DNA of 64,000 nt, taken from Solanum dulcamara. Its lineage: Eukaryota > Streptophyta > Magnoliopsida > Solanales > Solanaceae. Under the pieces are notes generated by a model. That model was not told where the DNA came from, made no database searches, and saw only the letters and a list, made by a program, of their open reading frames with translations. The translations under genes and the position numbers were made by a program. This document shows positions 22,621-34,977 of the stretch, piece by piece. Position 1 is the stretch's first letter. Each line of letters opens with the position of its first letter. The DNA lies in assembly GCF_947179165.1 (NCBI RefSeq), contig NC_077238.1:48278293-48342292 (forward strand), given 5' to 3'.

Positions 22621-23070
22621 AAGTCCTATTTACATGTAAGGAGAAGGAAACTTGAATTTGATGCGAACAATTGGGTTTACTTGAATGTTTCACCCATGAA
22701 GGATATGATGCGTTCTGGCAAGAAACAGAAGCTTAGTCCCCGCTATGTAGGTCCATATCAGATTGGCAAGGTGGCTTATGAGTTGGATTTACCTGTTGAG
22801 TTAGCATCGGTGCATCTCGTGTTCTATGTGTCCATATTGAGGAAGTTTATTGGTGATCCTAGTTCCATTGTGCCATTAGTCACTATTGGTGTGAAGGGGA
22901 GTTTATCCTACGAGGAGGTTCTGGTTAAGATTGTACACCAGCAAGTTAAAAGGTTGAGGAATGAGGAAGTAACTTCTGTTAAGGTGTTATGGAGGAACCA
23001 AGAGGTCGAAGGAGCTACATGGGAAGCTGAAGATGATATGATGTCACGATATCCTCATATTTTTCCTTAA
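22621..23070 (+). pseudogene. Integrase C-terminal/chromodomain-like tail of C
   Basis: A nearly clean open stretch (22681-23070, 129 residues) starts MNVSPMKDMMRSGKKQKLSP, then RYVGPYQIGKVAYELDLP, VHLVFYVSILRKFIGDPSS and the degenerate chromodomain end VKVLWRNQEVEGATWEAEDD. It ends at a natural position (YPHIFP). It is the best-preserved domain of C. Confidence 0.88.
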
Positions 23071-23325
23071 GTTCCCCAGTTGAAGTATTAATTCCCTTTA
23101 TGATCTACTCCATCAAACCCAGGTGTTTCAGTCATTCCCAAGTTTTTATATGTATTCATATTCATGAAATGAGTTTTAAAGTCATGTTTTTGCTTGAGAT
23201 TAAATATTCCATGTTTTTATGCATTTTAGATATGTTTTGCATTCATGTTGGGCTGCCATGTCTCTTTTTGAATCTATTAATGCTAGTTTCTCATTCAAGG
23301 ATGAATGTTCCCAAGGGGGAGATAT
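23071..23325 (+). other. 3' untranslated region and polypurine tract of C
   Basis: Non-coding. Ends with the block GGATGAATGTTCCCAAGGGG followed by GAGATATTG (PPT about 23311-23321), nearly the same as in D at 44208-44236. An overlapping open frame at 23100-23330 is not conserved coding sequence. Confidence 0.8.
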
Positions 23326-23780
23326 TGTAAGACTCCAAAAGTTGAAAAAAGTCAGAATATGGGGTTTAATATGGAAATCACAGAAAATATTGCAACAGGT
23401 GATGAACGTGAGACCTTTCTTGAGCCGTACTCAGCTCCACAACCTGTGGAGAGGTGCCGTGTAAGTGACATGAACGATGGGACATTAAGGGGAAGGATCT
23501 ACAAATCGTGGTGCATATCACAGACCATGAATCCATCCATGAACTTGAACCCTCAAGACCCCTTAAATGGGGAGACGACAATGAAAGGTTCCATGGACCG
23601 TGGAGAACTTCACGGATCATGGTGGATTTCGTGGAAGTCAACCCACCCTAATCCAGTCCCCTTTTAGGTCCACAACAATCACCACAACTAGTGGTGATCC
23701 TCAGGGGCAGTGGTGCCCTTCTGTCCAAAGGTTTGCCTAGTTATTTCTAAGGGGTGTTTTTGTCTTTTTCCGATCGTTCA
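23326..23780 (+). repeat. C 3' LTR, left part
   Basis: Begins TGTAAGACTCCAAAAG after the polypurine tract. The U3 holds several short inverted CACGG/CCGTG motifs (for example 23591-23625). Aligns with the start of G's 5' LTR (32705 onward). Interrupted at GTTCA 23776-23780 by J. Confidence 0.85.
23776..23780. repeat. Target-site duplication of J, left copy (GTTCA)
   Basis: Repeated exactly at 30009-30013. Confidence 0.88.
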
Positions 23781-24195
23781 TGTCACGACCCAACCCCATA
23801 GGCAGTGACTAGTGCCCGAACTGGGCTCTCGTATACATATCTATTTGACATCATCAAACTAAAACCAAACACAAAATAGAGGCTTTGTGAATATAGGATG
23901 TTATCTCAAGCGTTACGTACATGTATCAGGGTAACCTGTCTCCTGAGGAATCACAATCAAATTAAAACATCATAATACATGAGCTGTCAAAGTTGTCACT
24001 ACATAAAACATCCTAAAATAGGTACATACGCAAGCCGACAAGGCTAGCACCACGAATAAGAACGTCCCAAAATATAAGTCATATAGACACAACCAAACAC
24101 ATATATACACACAACCCACACATATGTCTATAGACCCATAATAGTATCAATAGCATCATATGGCGGGATAGGGATCCACCGTACCCTTGAATAAA

Positions 24196-24219
24196 CATAT
24201 ATATATATATATATATATC
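24196..24219. repeat. (AT)n microsatellite in J LTR
   Basis: Uninterrupted AT dinucleotides for about 24 bases. Confidence 0.9.
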
Positions 24220-24484
24220 AGAAAGGGTCTGTACCAAAGGTCTAGGCTCCGGGACAAAGGAGCACTCCACAATAGCTGAATAGGAATCCTAGGCTGGGGG
24301 ATCACCGAAGCGAGTGTCTGTACTTGTGGGAATTAAACGCATCCCCCCAAAGAAAGGGGGTCAGTATGAGATACGTACTGAGTATATAAAGCATGAAATA
24401 CAATAAGAAGGATCATAACTGAAGTAGAGATTCTAGGAGGCAAGTATACTAATTATGAAATCACTGTCCCTGTGCCTTACGAAA

Positions 24485-24780
24485 TAAAGTCCTGCATATC
24501 ATTATCATATACCGTACCCGGCCTATTATGGGACTCGATGCCATAATCATATCATTATATCATCATATACATATACTGTACCCGACCCTCTAGTAAGGGA
24601 CTCAGTGCCATAATCATATCATTATATACATATACTGTACTCGACCCTCTAGTAAAGAACTCGGTGAATAAAGTTGTGTACACGTATAGTGTACCCGACC
24701 TATTATGGGACTCAGTGAATGATATAGTAAAACTATGCATAATAGCATATCCAGTCTGGGACTCCGTGAAAGATGTAATA
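24485..24780. repeat. Imperfect ~57-65-bp tandem units in J LTR
   Basis: Four to five repeats of a unit with landmarks ATACTGTACCCGACC, TCTAGTAAGGGACTC and AGTGCCATAATCATATC. The B LTR carries a simpler form on the opposite strand (about 9428-9560). K carries an even longer expanded version at about 27410-27760. Confidence 0.75.
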
Positions 24781-26749
24781 ACAGTATGCATGAGCAGAGT
24801 AGTGAGTAACCATATACATTTAAATCATTAATTAAGACTCAATAGATAAGTAGGCTAATTAATAGTCGAGTATCAGGGAAATAATCATTTTCCATACTCT
24901 TTGAATGTCAATATGAAATATATCAAATAAAGCCTCAGGGATCATAGACACGCATCAAGATAATGCGAACAACTTATGAAAGTTAAGGAGATTAATCATT
25001 ATAGAGTCTTTAAGAATAGGGACTTTCACATACGAACGATTGTCCAACATATAGAAGACTCAAGAGCAATAGCTTAGCTACTTTAAGAGTTTTAACATCA
25101 AGAAGTTAATAGGAATGATGAATCATACTTGGAACCTATATATGTAATTACCCCAAAGCTCATATCATATATCACTTATATCTAAGACATGCCAAAATAA
25201 AGAAGGGATAGCTTCACATAACACGTATACGCTACCCGAATGCATCCTAACCTATATTAAAATGTCAACAGCTATGGTTAGCGATAGAGAGATTGAAACG
25301 TGACCCAACGTTAGCAATTCCTTTCTAGATAATTAGATGACGTTTTCCTTATATTCAACCAACTATATAATAACTAAGCCAACATCAATAACCGTACATT
25401 CAAGTACTACAGCGAGGCTATTCAAGACAAGACTTGAGAATATTCTGAATAGCCCGCATAATATTCTAAATAGCCCCACATTCACAACATTTGATAACAA
25501 TCCACATACGACTACCGTATATTCAAGTTATCTTTAATTATCCAAAGTCTTAACGTTTCAGCGAGACAACCCTACAACAGCCCAACCAATATACAACATA
25601 ACACATAACTTTAACTATCATTAATCTTCCAAACTAAACAAGAACAATAATAACATATCAAAACAGCCTTCAGCTAACGACGTAAGGTGATGCCCGATAC
25701 TCTCATGAACACCTACGAACACGCCAAGAAAAACACCTTCGATTCTTACACGTTATTTCACATAATCTTTTCATCTAATTTAATTGCATATAACAGCAGT
25801 CACACGACAACAACATCACCCATTCAAATACAAGTAAACTTTGTTAACATTATACCAAGTTCCACAATAGCCCATAAACAATTACAACTTCAACTTTACC
25901 CATTTAATCCTTTCATTCTCATCATATAATCCATGACAACAACAACTAAAATATTAAATAAAATCAACTCACTAACTTCAATTAAAACATCCCCTACATC
26001 TTTAACAACATTCCAACACCAACATATATAATCTAATACATCTAATTCACTTTTATATATTCACAATACGTCCAAATTTATCGTAAAACTTATAGAAAAT
26101 GATTAACTCTTACATCAAAAAATTGGCTTCTTACTACTCCAATGATTAGTTCACGTTATTAATCACCTCCAATTGATTAAAAAATACCTTAGGAAATTAA
26201 TGTGTGGATCATAATTTGGGAGCTTGATTTGCTCAGCCATGGCCGTGAGTTGCCATGGCCTGGACTCTCTTTCTTTTACTCTATATTTCCAATGGTTGAA
26301 GATGAAAGAAATGAGTTTCTTAGTCATCAAATTTGGTATATATAGGCTGTCTAGGGGTTGGACATATGTCCACCCTTATGACATGTGTCCACTGTTGACA
26401 TGTGTCCCATTATCATCCACACACAAATAAGATTCTGCCACATGTCTTGGTGGGGCCCACTTAGTAGTCTAATTAAGTTAATTAATAATAATTAATCATT
26501 AATCCCCACTTAGTTCCTACCACAAGTTTGTAAGTAGTTGCATCACCTACTTACCCATTTCATTTAAAATGTATCCCACATATTCCAAGTAGGTACATCA
26601 CCAAACCTATTTGGAATACAACCCACATATTCCAAATAGGTGCATCACCAATACTATTTGTCCTCGAACCCCTTTCAAATCCATCCAAACCTATTTCAAA
26701 CCATCATCACTCATATAGAACTAGTCTATTCAAAATATGAGGTGTTACA

Positions 26750-26807
26750 TCCTCCCCTCCCTTTCTTAGGATCATTTGACAACATCATGGATAACATAGA
26801 TTATATA
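26750..26807 (-). other. Internal remnant of J with polypurine tract
   Basis: Fifty-eight bases. On the minus strand it reads ATGATCCTAAGAAAGGGAGG followed by GGAGGA directly before the LTR start, a clear polypurine tract of the B type. This shows that 23781-26749 is a 3' LTR rather than a solo LTR. Confidence 0.8.
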
Positions 26808-27409
26808 TGTCACGACCCAATCCCATAGGCCATGACTGGGGCCGGACCTAGACCCCGTCTACATAATTGTCAAATATAAGAACTATACACTAAAACCCCC
26901 ATGGGTGATAGCATATTTAAATACACATAGCCTCTTTTATTTATATCATATCATGAAAGGGCACGTGATCCGACCGGTCTACCTCAACATAATAACATTT
27001 ATAATATGTCGTATAGGCACCACTGAAACAAAGTCGTAACCAACCCACATACATATATCTACAGACCTCTAATAATAGCAATGGTAGCATATGGCGAGAT
27101 GGGGCCCCGCCGTACCCGTGACTAAGAAAAAGCAAGCATATACCCCAAGGATTAATACCAAAACTAGGCTCCGATACAATGGAGCTTCTTCTAAACTGGC
27201 TGAGAGGAATCTGTGTCTGCATCTGCGGGCATGAAACGCAGCCCCCCGAAGAAAGGGGGGTCAGTATGATATATGTACTGAGTATGTAAAGTATAAAACA
27301 TCATAAAAAAATTACAGTTGCTATAGGGACGTAGGGGAAAAGTATAATATTTAACAACGTACTATACTTTCACCTTACACAATAAGGTCATGTATACTAT
27401 TATCACATA

Positions 27410-27765
27410 CTGTATCCGGCCTGCTTGGGGGATCAGTGTTATAAATGTTCCATTAGGTCATCATATGCATGTATGTGCCATACCTGGCCCTCTAGTGAGG
27501 GACTTGGTAAACAATCATACTATCATAATAATCATACCATCATATATCGTACTTGGCCCTTTATGGGACTCGATCATACTCAGCCCTCTATGTTACTCGG
27601 TGAATGTTCATATCATTATATATCATACCCGTCCCTTAATAGGACTCGGTCATACCTAACCCTGGGACTTGGTGAATAATTATGTCATCATATTTCATAC
27701 CCGGCCCTTTATGGGACTTGGTCATACCCATCCCTTCATGGAACTTGGTGAAAGATGTACTAACA
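27410..27765. repeat. Expanded short tandem repeats in K
   Basis: At least seven imperfect copies of a 30-60-bp unit with the core GGCCCTTTATGGGACTCGGT and ATCATA-type spacers. The core is itself partly inverted (GGCCC/GGGAC). Matches on the opposite strand the single or double copies in the B LTRs. Confidence 0.75.
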
Positions 27766-29540
27766 GCATGCAAGAGTAGAGTAGTGAGGAACCATATGTA
27801 ATTTAACTCATCATCTGAGACTCAATCAAATAGCCAAGTAAACCATTACTTGAAGACCAGAGCAATAATCGTCTCAAGTAATATGAAATATCGTATGTCC
27901 AGTCAAGGCTAAATAGCTCATAGAATAAGAGACGTTCGTCATCTCAGAGACCTTAGGAGTAGGAGCTTAAACATTCATGTAATATTCAACATATAGGAGA
28001 CTCAAGAACTTTATGTTCAGACGTGACTAAGAGTCATGGATCATGTCTTCGCATATAGAAGGCTCGAGGGTGATAACTCAACTACCTTAAGAGCCTTAGC
28101 ATTTAGAAGTGAACATGGGTCACACGTTATACTCGGATCTTACAACTGGAACTGTCTCCACACTCATATCATATCTCATTTCATTTACCTTTAAGACATC
28201 CCAAAGGAAAGTAGCAATAGGCTCTACATATATTACCTTTTATCAAATAAAAGCCTTAAAAAGGCAATAGCTCAACTATTACAGGAGTTCTACCATCTCA
28301 AAGTGGATAAGAATTATGAACTATACTGGGATATTTAGGAATAGAATTATCCCCATGTTTCATATACAAATAATTCATAACTTATATCTAAGGCATGCCA
28401 AAAGAAAGAAGAATAGCTTTACATACCTGTAGTAGCTCGATTGTAGTCCAGCTTGTTTGGTTTCTCCTTCAACCTATTTAACATGAGATTAATACCAAGA
28501 TTAATAACTTTTAAATTATAATCTTCCAAATTTATACTCAAGTATCTATAGGCACCATTTCCTTACTCGCCTTCCTCGACTAGTCTATTGACTAGCTTTG
28601 AAGTTAACAAAAATCAGGCAGCGTCTCTCCTATTACTTGCCCTATCCGAATTTCCCATTTTAACCTCTAACCTTAGCAGACATATCAATAAAAAAAAGAA
28701 TCATACATACACCATCAAATCATTACCATATCACGTAACACAAGTTCCACACAACTCACCCAAAACTATGACGCCATAGTAGGGTTTTAGCTCTTTATTT
28801 TGCAAAATCTTTAACCATACGAAATGGAATATTACGAAACTGAAACCAGCGGCTTATATACTCATATTTAACCATGTTACATCCCTGAAACATAGATAAA
28901 CCACCTCCAAATAAAACACCATGCTAACGACAAAACTAGCCAAACTTTAACTTGCTAGAATAGCGTCGAAACAGTCCCTACATGACCTGCAACATCCTTC
29001 ATCCGTAACGTGCATATTTTCATGTTTCCAACTCATATTTATACATACAAAACATTTCTAAACACTTTATCAAATATGGGAGAAGAGAATCGAGCCATAC
29101 CTTAACAACCAACTTCCCCAAACTTGTTGAAAATTGACTTTGAGAGCTCTCCACGTGGCTGAAAAGTTGGTGGCTGCTCGTTGCACTCTTTCGCTGCCCC
29201 AACTATTAATTCCAATTGTTAACACCTTTATATAATTGAAGAATATCTTAGATAATTAATTGATGGAATGAAATTGAGGGCCTCACCTTGCTGCCATGGC
29301 CGTTTCTCTCTTGCTCTTGTTTTCTTCAAGTTGCTCTCACTAGTTCTAAGTAACAAGATGAAAATATGTCTAAGTACAAATCTGATAATAAGAGCCCTTA
29401 GTCATGACTTAGGGTTTTATACCCTTCCTTTAGAAGTGACACATGCATCCCCTAGGGGTGACATGTGGCATCCCCCTAGGGCGCTACCTCCTCTATGCAT
29501 TCAATCCAAAGCTGTTACATAGTAGCGTGGGGCCCAACCC

Positions 29541-29613
29541 AAGTAGGTGTGTCACCTACTTAGTCCAAGTAGGTGTGTCACCTACTTAGTCCAAGTAGGT
29601 GCATCACGTACTT
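29541..29613. repeat. Hairpin array in K: three palindromes, 26-bp period
   Basis: Units at 29541-29561, 29567-29587 and 29593-29613 with arms AAGTAGGTG and CACCTACTT around a three-base loop (the last has one arm mismatch). Same 26-bp spacing as in B, although K lies in the opposite direction. Confidence 0.95.
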
Positions 29614-29941
29614 TTCACCTACTTGCTTCATGTCGTAAGTTCAAAATCTAGTTTTGGCTCCTTTTCATGGGTTTGTGGCCTCATCTCACTTTAAGAACCC
29701 ATATAATCTTTGCTACTTAAGCTCAATGTGTACTCAAGTAGCTTAATTTTATAAGCCATCCAAGTTTGTAACTTACGCAAGTAGGTTGAGTACCATGACT
29801 CCTTATTTGTCCTCGAACTCCTCACGAAGCCTTCTAGACCTATTTCCAACCGTCACTACTCACGTAGAACTTCATAGATAACGTGGACCACATAGCAATC
29901 TTTTAGAAAAAAAATATTCTCCAATGTACCAAGGTGCGACA

Positions 29942-30008
29942 TATAAGAACATGACAACTTTAAAGAAGTTTAAAAAATTTCCAATGTACAAAAGTACTGG
30001 ATATAACA
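29942..30008 (-). repeat. 5' LTR stub of J
   Basis: Reversed it begins TGTTATATCCAGTACTTTTG and resembles the first ~65 bp of the B LTR (TGTTATGCCCCGTACCTTTG...AACTTCTT). It ends at 30008, directly before the GTTCA duplication. Confidence 0.75.
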
Positions 30009-31628
30009 GTTCATTAATGTATTTGGAAGGCTTTAGGGAATGATTCCTAGCCTATAAATAATTCCTAACCCTTATAACTCCCTTATTCTCATATAACACC
30101 CAAATCAGAAAATTTTCTCTCTAAAACTCTCTTAAAATTCTTCTTCTCCCTCAAGCAAAATGCAAGGGATTCAAGCTCAAGTCTCCAAAGTCAAGTGAGA
30201 TTTAGGTCTTCTAAAGTCTAAGGTATGTAGGAATTCATCCGTAGATACTTTCATCCAATGAGTCCCAAGGTTTTACTTCAATTCGCATTATGAAATTCCC
30301 TTCTAAAGCCCTAATTCTTATGAGATTGCATTGGATCTTCTTAATTATGGTTTATTTAATTATTTTTGATCTAATTATGAATAATTCAAATTATATTGCA
30401 TGATTTCAAGTTGATTTTTATTGACCCATGTCATATGCTATTTTTAACTATGTTTTCAAGGATTTATGATCATGAATTATAAAGGAATTCACAGAATGTT
30501 TTAACAATGATTATCAAAGATTATGAATGGATCATAAAAGTAATGAATTATGATGAATTATGATCTCAATAAAGTTTCAAGAAAAGTATAAAAGTTGTGA
30601 ATTATTTTCCTCGCACACTCATCTAAAGATGGTGAATAATTATCTTACTGACTCATGGATTCTTATGAATCAATCATGTTAATGAACTACTCATATGATT
30701 CTTTTATGATGAGGATTGATATGTAATATTGTCTTTCATAATGATGTTAATGATTATGTTTTCATGAAATTCCATTGGGATGATGACTAAGCACCGAGAC
30801 GTCTTTAAGGTGGAGTTTGGTTCGGTAGCCAAATTAGCTACCCAAGGCAATCCTAGTAGCAACCTTAGTCCTTAACTACGTTGACCGCTTAGGTTTGTTA
30901 TGCCAATATTGCTTAGCTAGTGGATCCACAAATATCTCAATGTTAAAGAAAGGTTCTCACGGAATCTACCTTGGCAAAGTAGCCTATCTCTTCTTGATGT
31001 AGGAGTTACATTAGATTTGATGTTGTAGCTCACATGGCATGATATGTCTGTTAAAGGTCTTATCCCATATCAAGGTCTATGAAAAGCTATAAGTTCTCAT
31101 GATGATGTTTTCATGTATTGACCACATGATTATGATGTTTTAAATATTTTCAAGGTTTTACTCATGTTTTAGGATATAAGTCATGCATCCCATGCTCATA
31201 TTCATTCTATCCTATTTTCATAGTTATGCATACTTCTTACATATTTGTGCATTTTATGTACTAAGTTATACGTTTTCCTACATTGTATCATAATGTAGCA
31301 TCCAACGATCGCACTCATCTTTCTCTTCATGGCTAGAACTTATTACTCTTCTCATTAGTGGTGAGGGTCATGTTTTGAGGCCGTGATAATTTATCTCTTT
31401 CTTATGTTCTTATAACTTTTATTTTCTATTATAAGTGAGCTAGGAGATTTTCATACGTCCCTTTCTAGACTATTAGAGGCATATTAGATATTTATGGAGT
31501 CTTTATTGTCTTTCCTTTTGAGATTTAATCTTTCTTATTGAGACTATTCATGTAGAGAATTTACTTCCGCACCTATTTTTTAGTTGTATTGCTTTACCTA
31601 CCTTATGTATTCTCATGAATGATAGTCC
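30009..31628 (+). repeat. C 3' LTR, right part
   Basis: Resumes with GTTCA (30009-30013) then TTAATGTATTTGGAAGG, matching G's LTR from 33262. Contains the R/U5 landmarks shared with G and D LTRs. Stops at 31628, some 75 bp short of the GTGACA end seen in G, at an abrupt junction with H. No gene seen. Confidence 0.82.
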
Positions 31629-32704
31629 ATTTAGCTTGACCTTCGGTCCGAGGGTGAAAAGCTATATTAAGATTAACTTGAGTGCCAAGAACTTTTTGAA
31701 AAGATATCCAAAACCAATATGTAAACTAATCAGCTCAGTTTGAAATGATAGACTACAGAACCCCATAGAGCTTAACCTACTCTCATATGTAAAGTATATC
31801 ATAATCCTGTACTGAATAAGAACTCTGAACAAGAATAAAATACACTTACTCATTCAGTCCATAACAACCCTAATATAATCATGATGCCTATGATTACCAA
31901 GCAAAACCCGTAATGAAGTACATATTCAAGTCTTCCTACTTCCAAGTATGAATCTCAATATCTTGAGCTTAACCTCCTAGTTTTTGATGCTCAACCTTCC
32001 GTTTTTGATAATTTGGACACTTTGCCATGAACTCTACAATACCCTTTTTCATGCCATTCCACCAATACACTTTCCTCAAATCATAATACATTTTGGTGGG
32101 TCCAGGATAAATAGAATATTGGGTACTATAAGCTTCGGACAATATCATTTACCTCAAGCCATCTACATTAGGAACATATAAATGACCTTGATATCAATGC
32201 ACCATATCTCCCCCTTGGGAGAAAGTCTCAATGGATGTTTTGGTAACCACTTTGTTCAACTCAACCAAAATCGGATCATTATCTTCTTTTGCCTTCACAT
32301 TCAACACAAGGGACAATTCTGAATCATTTTGGACAACCACTTAACCATCCTTGGCTAGTCTATACACATTATGAACTAACTCCTTCTTTTCATCCTTAAT
32401 ATGAGAAACAGTATTCATGGACCACCTACTAAGAGAATTGAAAACAACATTTTCCTTTCCCGAATGGTATAACACACTCATGTCATAGTTATGCAACAAT
32501 ACAATCCATCTCCTTTATCAAAGATTTAAATGCTTTTGGTTAAACACATATTGTAAATTCTTATGATCAGTGAATACATCAATATGAACACCATAGAGAC
32601 TTTGTCTCCATATCTTCAAAAAAAATACCACCACTGCTAACTCCAAGTCACAAGTCGGATAGTTCTTTAGATGCATCTTAAGTTGCCTGAAGGAATAGGC
32701 TATC
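31629..32704 (-). pseudogene. Element H: antisense RNase H-integrase fragment
   Basis: On the minus strand, from 32704 down: RNase H (LKMHLKNYPTCDLELAVVVF, FTDHKNLQYVF, then ENVVFNSLSR, where the usual ADALS aspartate is lost), linker (VELNKVVTKTSIETFSQGG), the HHCC finger (QYSIYPGPTKMYYDLRK with histidine to tyrosine, and CPNYQ with the second cysteine to tyrosine), then a decayed core ending AFHPRTEGQAKW at 31629-31660. It is cut at both ends: by C's truncated LTR on one side and by insertion of G on the other. Which element it belonged to is unknown. Confidence 0.8.
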
Positions 32705-34960
32705 TATAAAAACTTAGAAGTTGGAAAGTCAGAAAAGGGAGTTTGAAAGAACGATCACATAAAAAATTAGCACCAGATGAGTTTCACAGAGCCTATCATG
32801 GGCTATATTAAGTACCACGAGCCGGTGAGTGGCCCTGTGGTAAAGCATTGGCAAAAATAGAAGATAGAAAGGAAGGTTCATGGTACCTTTATGAACTGTG
32901 AAAGGAACCACGGACAATGGAGGTGACTCATGGGATAAAAAATAAATAGGGGAAAATCAAGCAAGGACCACGAATGGGTCCATAACCAGTAGACCATACC
33001 ACAAATCATGGAAAAGTCTGTGGGAATCCCAACCTTCAGAGCCTGTAAATTCCATCCTTGAAAGAGCTCTCCATAACCCATGGATCCCTTCATGGGCCGT
33101 GATGAGGCTTGTAAAAGGTGACCCCTCATATCAACTTACACATTCCTAACCATCACCATCACCACAAACTGTGGAGGGATTCACGGGCTGTGGTGACCAA
33201 TCGTCCAGGTGACCATTCAAAATTTTACTAAGGGTATTTTGGTCTGTTTGCTATTATCTCATTAATGTATTTGGATAGTTTTTGAGGATTAATCCTATTC
33301 TATTAACTACTCTAACCCTTCCTAACTCCCTCATTCACACCCTAACACCCAAGTTACAAATCTTCTCTCTAAAAGTTCTCCCAAATTTCATCTTCTTCGT
33401 AAAGCAAGTTTTTAAGGATTTTAAGTTCAAGTCTCCATATTCATTGCATTTAAGTCTTAATTAATCAACGTATGTGGGAATTCATCCATGGACTCCTAAG
33501 GTTTTCTTCAAATCTTTTTTATGAATTCTTCTTCTAAGACCTAATTTTCATGGAGTTATATTGGCTTATCTTAATTATGGTTTATTTTACTCTTATTGAT
33601 CTGATTATACATAATTCAAGTAACATTGCATGATTTCAAGTTGATTTTCATGGACCAATACTTTATGGTATTTTAAAGTATAATTTTAAGGAATTATGAT
33701 CATATTTTATAAAGGATTTCTATGAATGATTTTATGAATGTTATTTAGGATTTATGATTGAATCATAAAAAGTAAGGAATGATGATGAATTATGATTTCA
33801 ATGGTATTTCAATCAATGTATAAGGTTGTGATGGGTTTTCCTCACACATTCCTGTTAAAGAGGTGAAAGGCTTTTCTCACCTAACCACCGATTCATAAGA
33901 ATTGAAAGGCTTTCTCATTCTTGTATGAATCAATCATGTTCATGAGCTATTCTTATGAATGCCTTTATGATGTTATATTGGTTTCTATTATTACCTTTAC
34001 TAATGATGTTATGACTATGATTTATGATTTTCATTGGAATAAAGAATAAGCATCGAGAGGACTTTAAGATGGGGTTTAGTCCGGAAGCTCAAGTAGCAAT
34101 CCAAGGGAATCATAGTAGAAATATTTGGTCCCTAACTACGTTCCCACATAGGTTTTTCCAATATGGCCTAGCTAGTGGATCCATAAATTTCTCATTGTTA
34201 AAAAAGGTTCTCATTGAGTCTACTTTGGAAAAGTAGTCTCTCTCCTCTCGATGTGGGAATTATATTGAATTACATGTTATAGCTCACATGGTCTTATATG
34301 TATGTTAAAGGTCCTACACCACACAAAGATATATAATATGTATATGTTTTCACGACGTTTATGATAAATTGACCATATTATTATGATATGATTTTCAATT
34401 GCTTTCCAAGTCTTACTCATACTTTCAAGATATTTGCCATGCATACTATGTATATATTATTTATGTCCTATTATTATTGTTCATGCATGCTTTTCACATA
34501 CTTAGTGCACTTCATGTACTAACACATACTTTTTGCCTACATGGTATCATAATGTACGATCCAACAATCATCTTCGAACCTCCCACTCGTGGCTAGAGTT
34601 GAGCATTACTTCCTTATTATTGGTGAGTCCTCATGTTCCAAGGATGAGATATTTATTTTTTCATCATTGTTAGGAATTTATCATTTAATTTTAGGTGAGA
34701 TAGGAGCTTTTTTTATTCCCCCGTCTATACTTGTAGAGGCATGTTGGATGTTTATGGAGTCTATGTTTTCTTCCTAGTTGAGACTTACTCTCTTTTATCG
34801 AAACTATTCATGTTGATATTTTACTTCCATATCTATGTTACAGCTTTATTTATTTAACAACCTTATGTATGCTAATGAATGATATTCTAAGAGGTGTGGT
34901 TGGGGTCTTTTGGGCTTCTAATCGCCATGTCACACCTAGGGCCTAACTTCAGTCGTGACA
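32705..34960 (+). repeat. G 5' LTR (2,256 bp)
   Basis: Starts TATAAAAACTTAGAAG (the TG end decayed), aligned with C's LTR start, and ends CTTCAGTCGTGACA immediately before a primer-binding site. U3 has several CCATGGGCCGTG-type inverted motifs (32897-33215). R/U5 contains the landmark series shared with C. A relic of H precedes it. Non-coding; the small open frames inside are chance. Confidence 0.85.
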
Positions 34961-34963
34961 TAC

Positions 34964-34977
34964 TTGGTATATGAGCA
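34964..34977 (+). other. Primer-binding site of G
   Basis: TTGGTATATGAGCA, four bases after the LTR end; differs from the standard initiator tRNA-Met site TTGGTATCAGAGCA at two positions. Confidence 0.85.

Larger units (their letters stand above)
23781..26749 (-). repeat. J 3' LTR (2,969 bp), antisense
   Basis: Plus strand begins TGTCACGACCCAACCC and ends GAGGTGTTACA; reversed this gives TGTAACACC...GTGACA. Same family as the B LTRs: the reverse complement of the B end, the GAGTCC...GGGCCGGGT repeats and degraded AAGTAGGTG-type hairpins (26525-26650) are present. The stretch 25300-26200 is AT-rich and non-coding; ORFs there are chance. Confidence 0.88.
26808..29941 (-). repeat. Solo LTR K (3,134 bp), antisense
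   Basis: Plus strand begins TGTCACGACCCAATCCC and ends AAGGTGCGACA; reversed TGTCGCACC...GTGACA. Same family as B and J. ATATA precedes it (26803-26807) and ATATA spans its right edge (29941-29945), a probable duplication ambiguous by one base because the terminal A is shared. Contains three hairpin units (29541-29613) and an expanded GGCCC...GGGACTCGG repeat (27410-27760). No internal region attached. Confidence 0.8.
23781..30008 (-). mobile_element. Element J: collapsed antisense element carrying solo LTR K
   Basis: Bounded by the perfect GTTCA duplication. On the minus strand it has a full 3' LTR (26749 down to 23781), 58 bp of internal sequence with polypurine tract (26807-26750) and only the first ~63-67 bp of a 5' LTR (30008-29942). 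LTR K sits between these two remnants. J therefore lost nearly all its internal region and 5' LTR by a deletion joining the LTR start to the 3' end of the internal region, before or after K inserted. Confidence 0.8.
17414..31628 (+). mobile_element. Element C: Ty3/gypsy element lacking its 5' end, split by a D-type LTR fragment and by J
   Basis: Gag (17414-18340), a captured LTR fragment (18345-19762), then protease to chromodomain-type tail (19763-23070), 3' untranslated region with polypurine tract, and a 3' LTR starting at 23326 that is interrupted by J and resumes at 30009. No 5' LTR, primer-binding site or leader is present, and the 3' LTR stops at 31628 before its expected GTGACA end, so both ends are truncated. 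Confidence 0.85.

Noticed and set aside
23305..23667. 120-codon open frame as a gene
   Set aside because: Spans the polypurine tract and U3 of C; overlapped by frames on both strands, so chance.
25337..25929. Two open frames (66 and 80 codons)
   Set aside because: AT-rich J LTR; composition like random translation, no domain.
27390..27679. Overlapping open frames of 84-89 codons
   Set aside because: They are translations of the tandem repeats in K.
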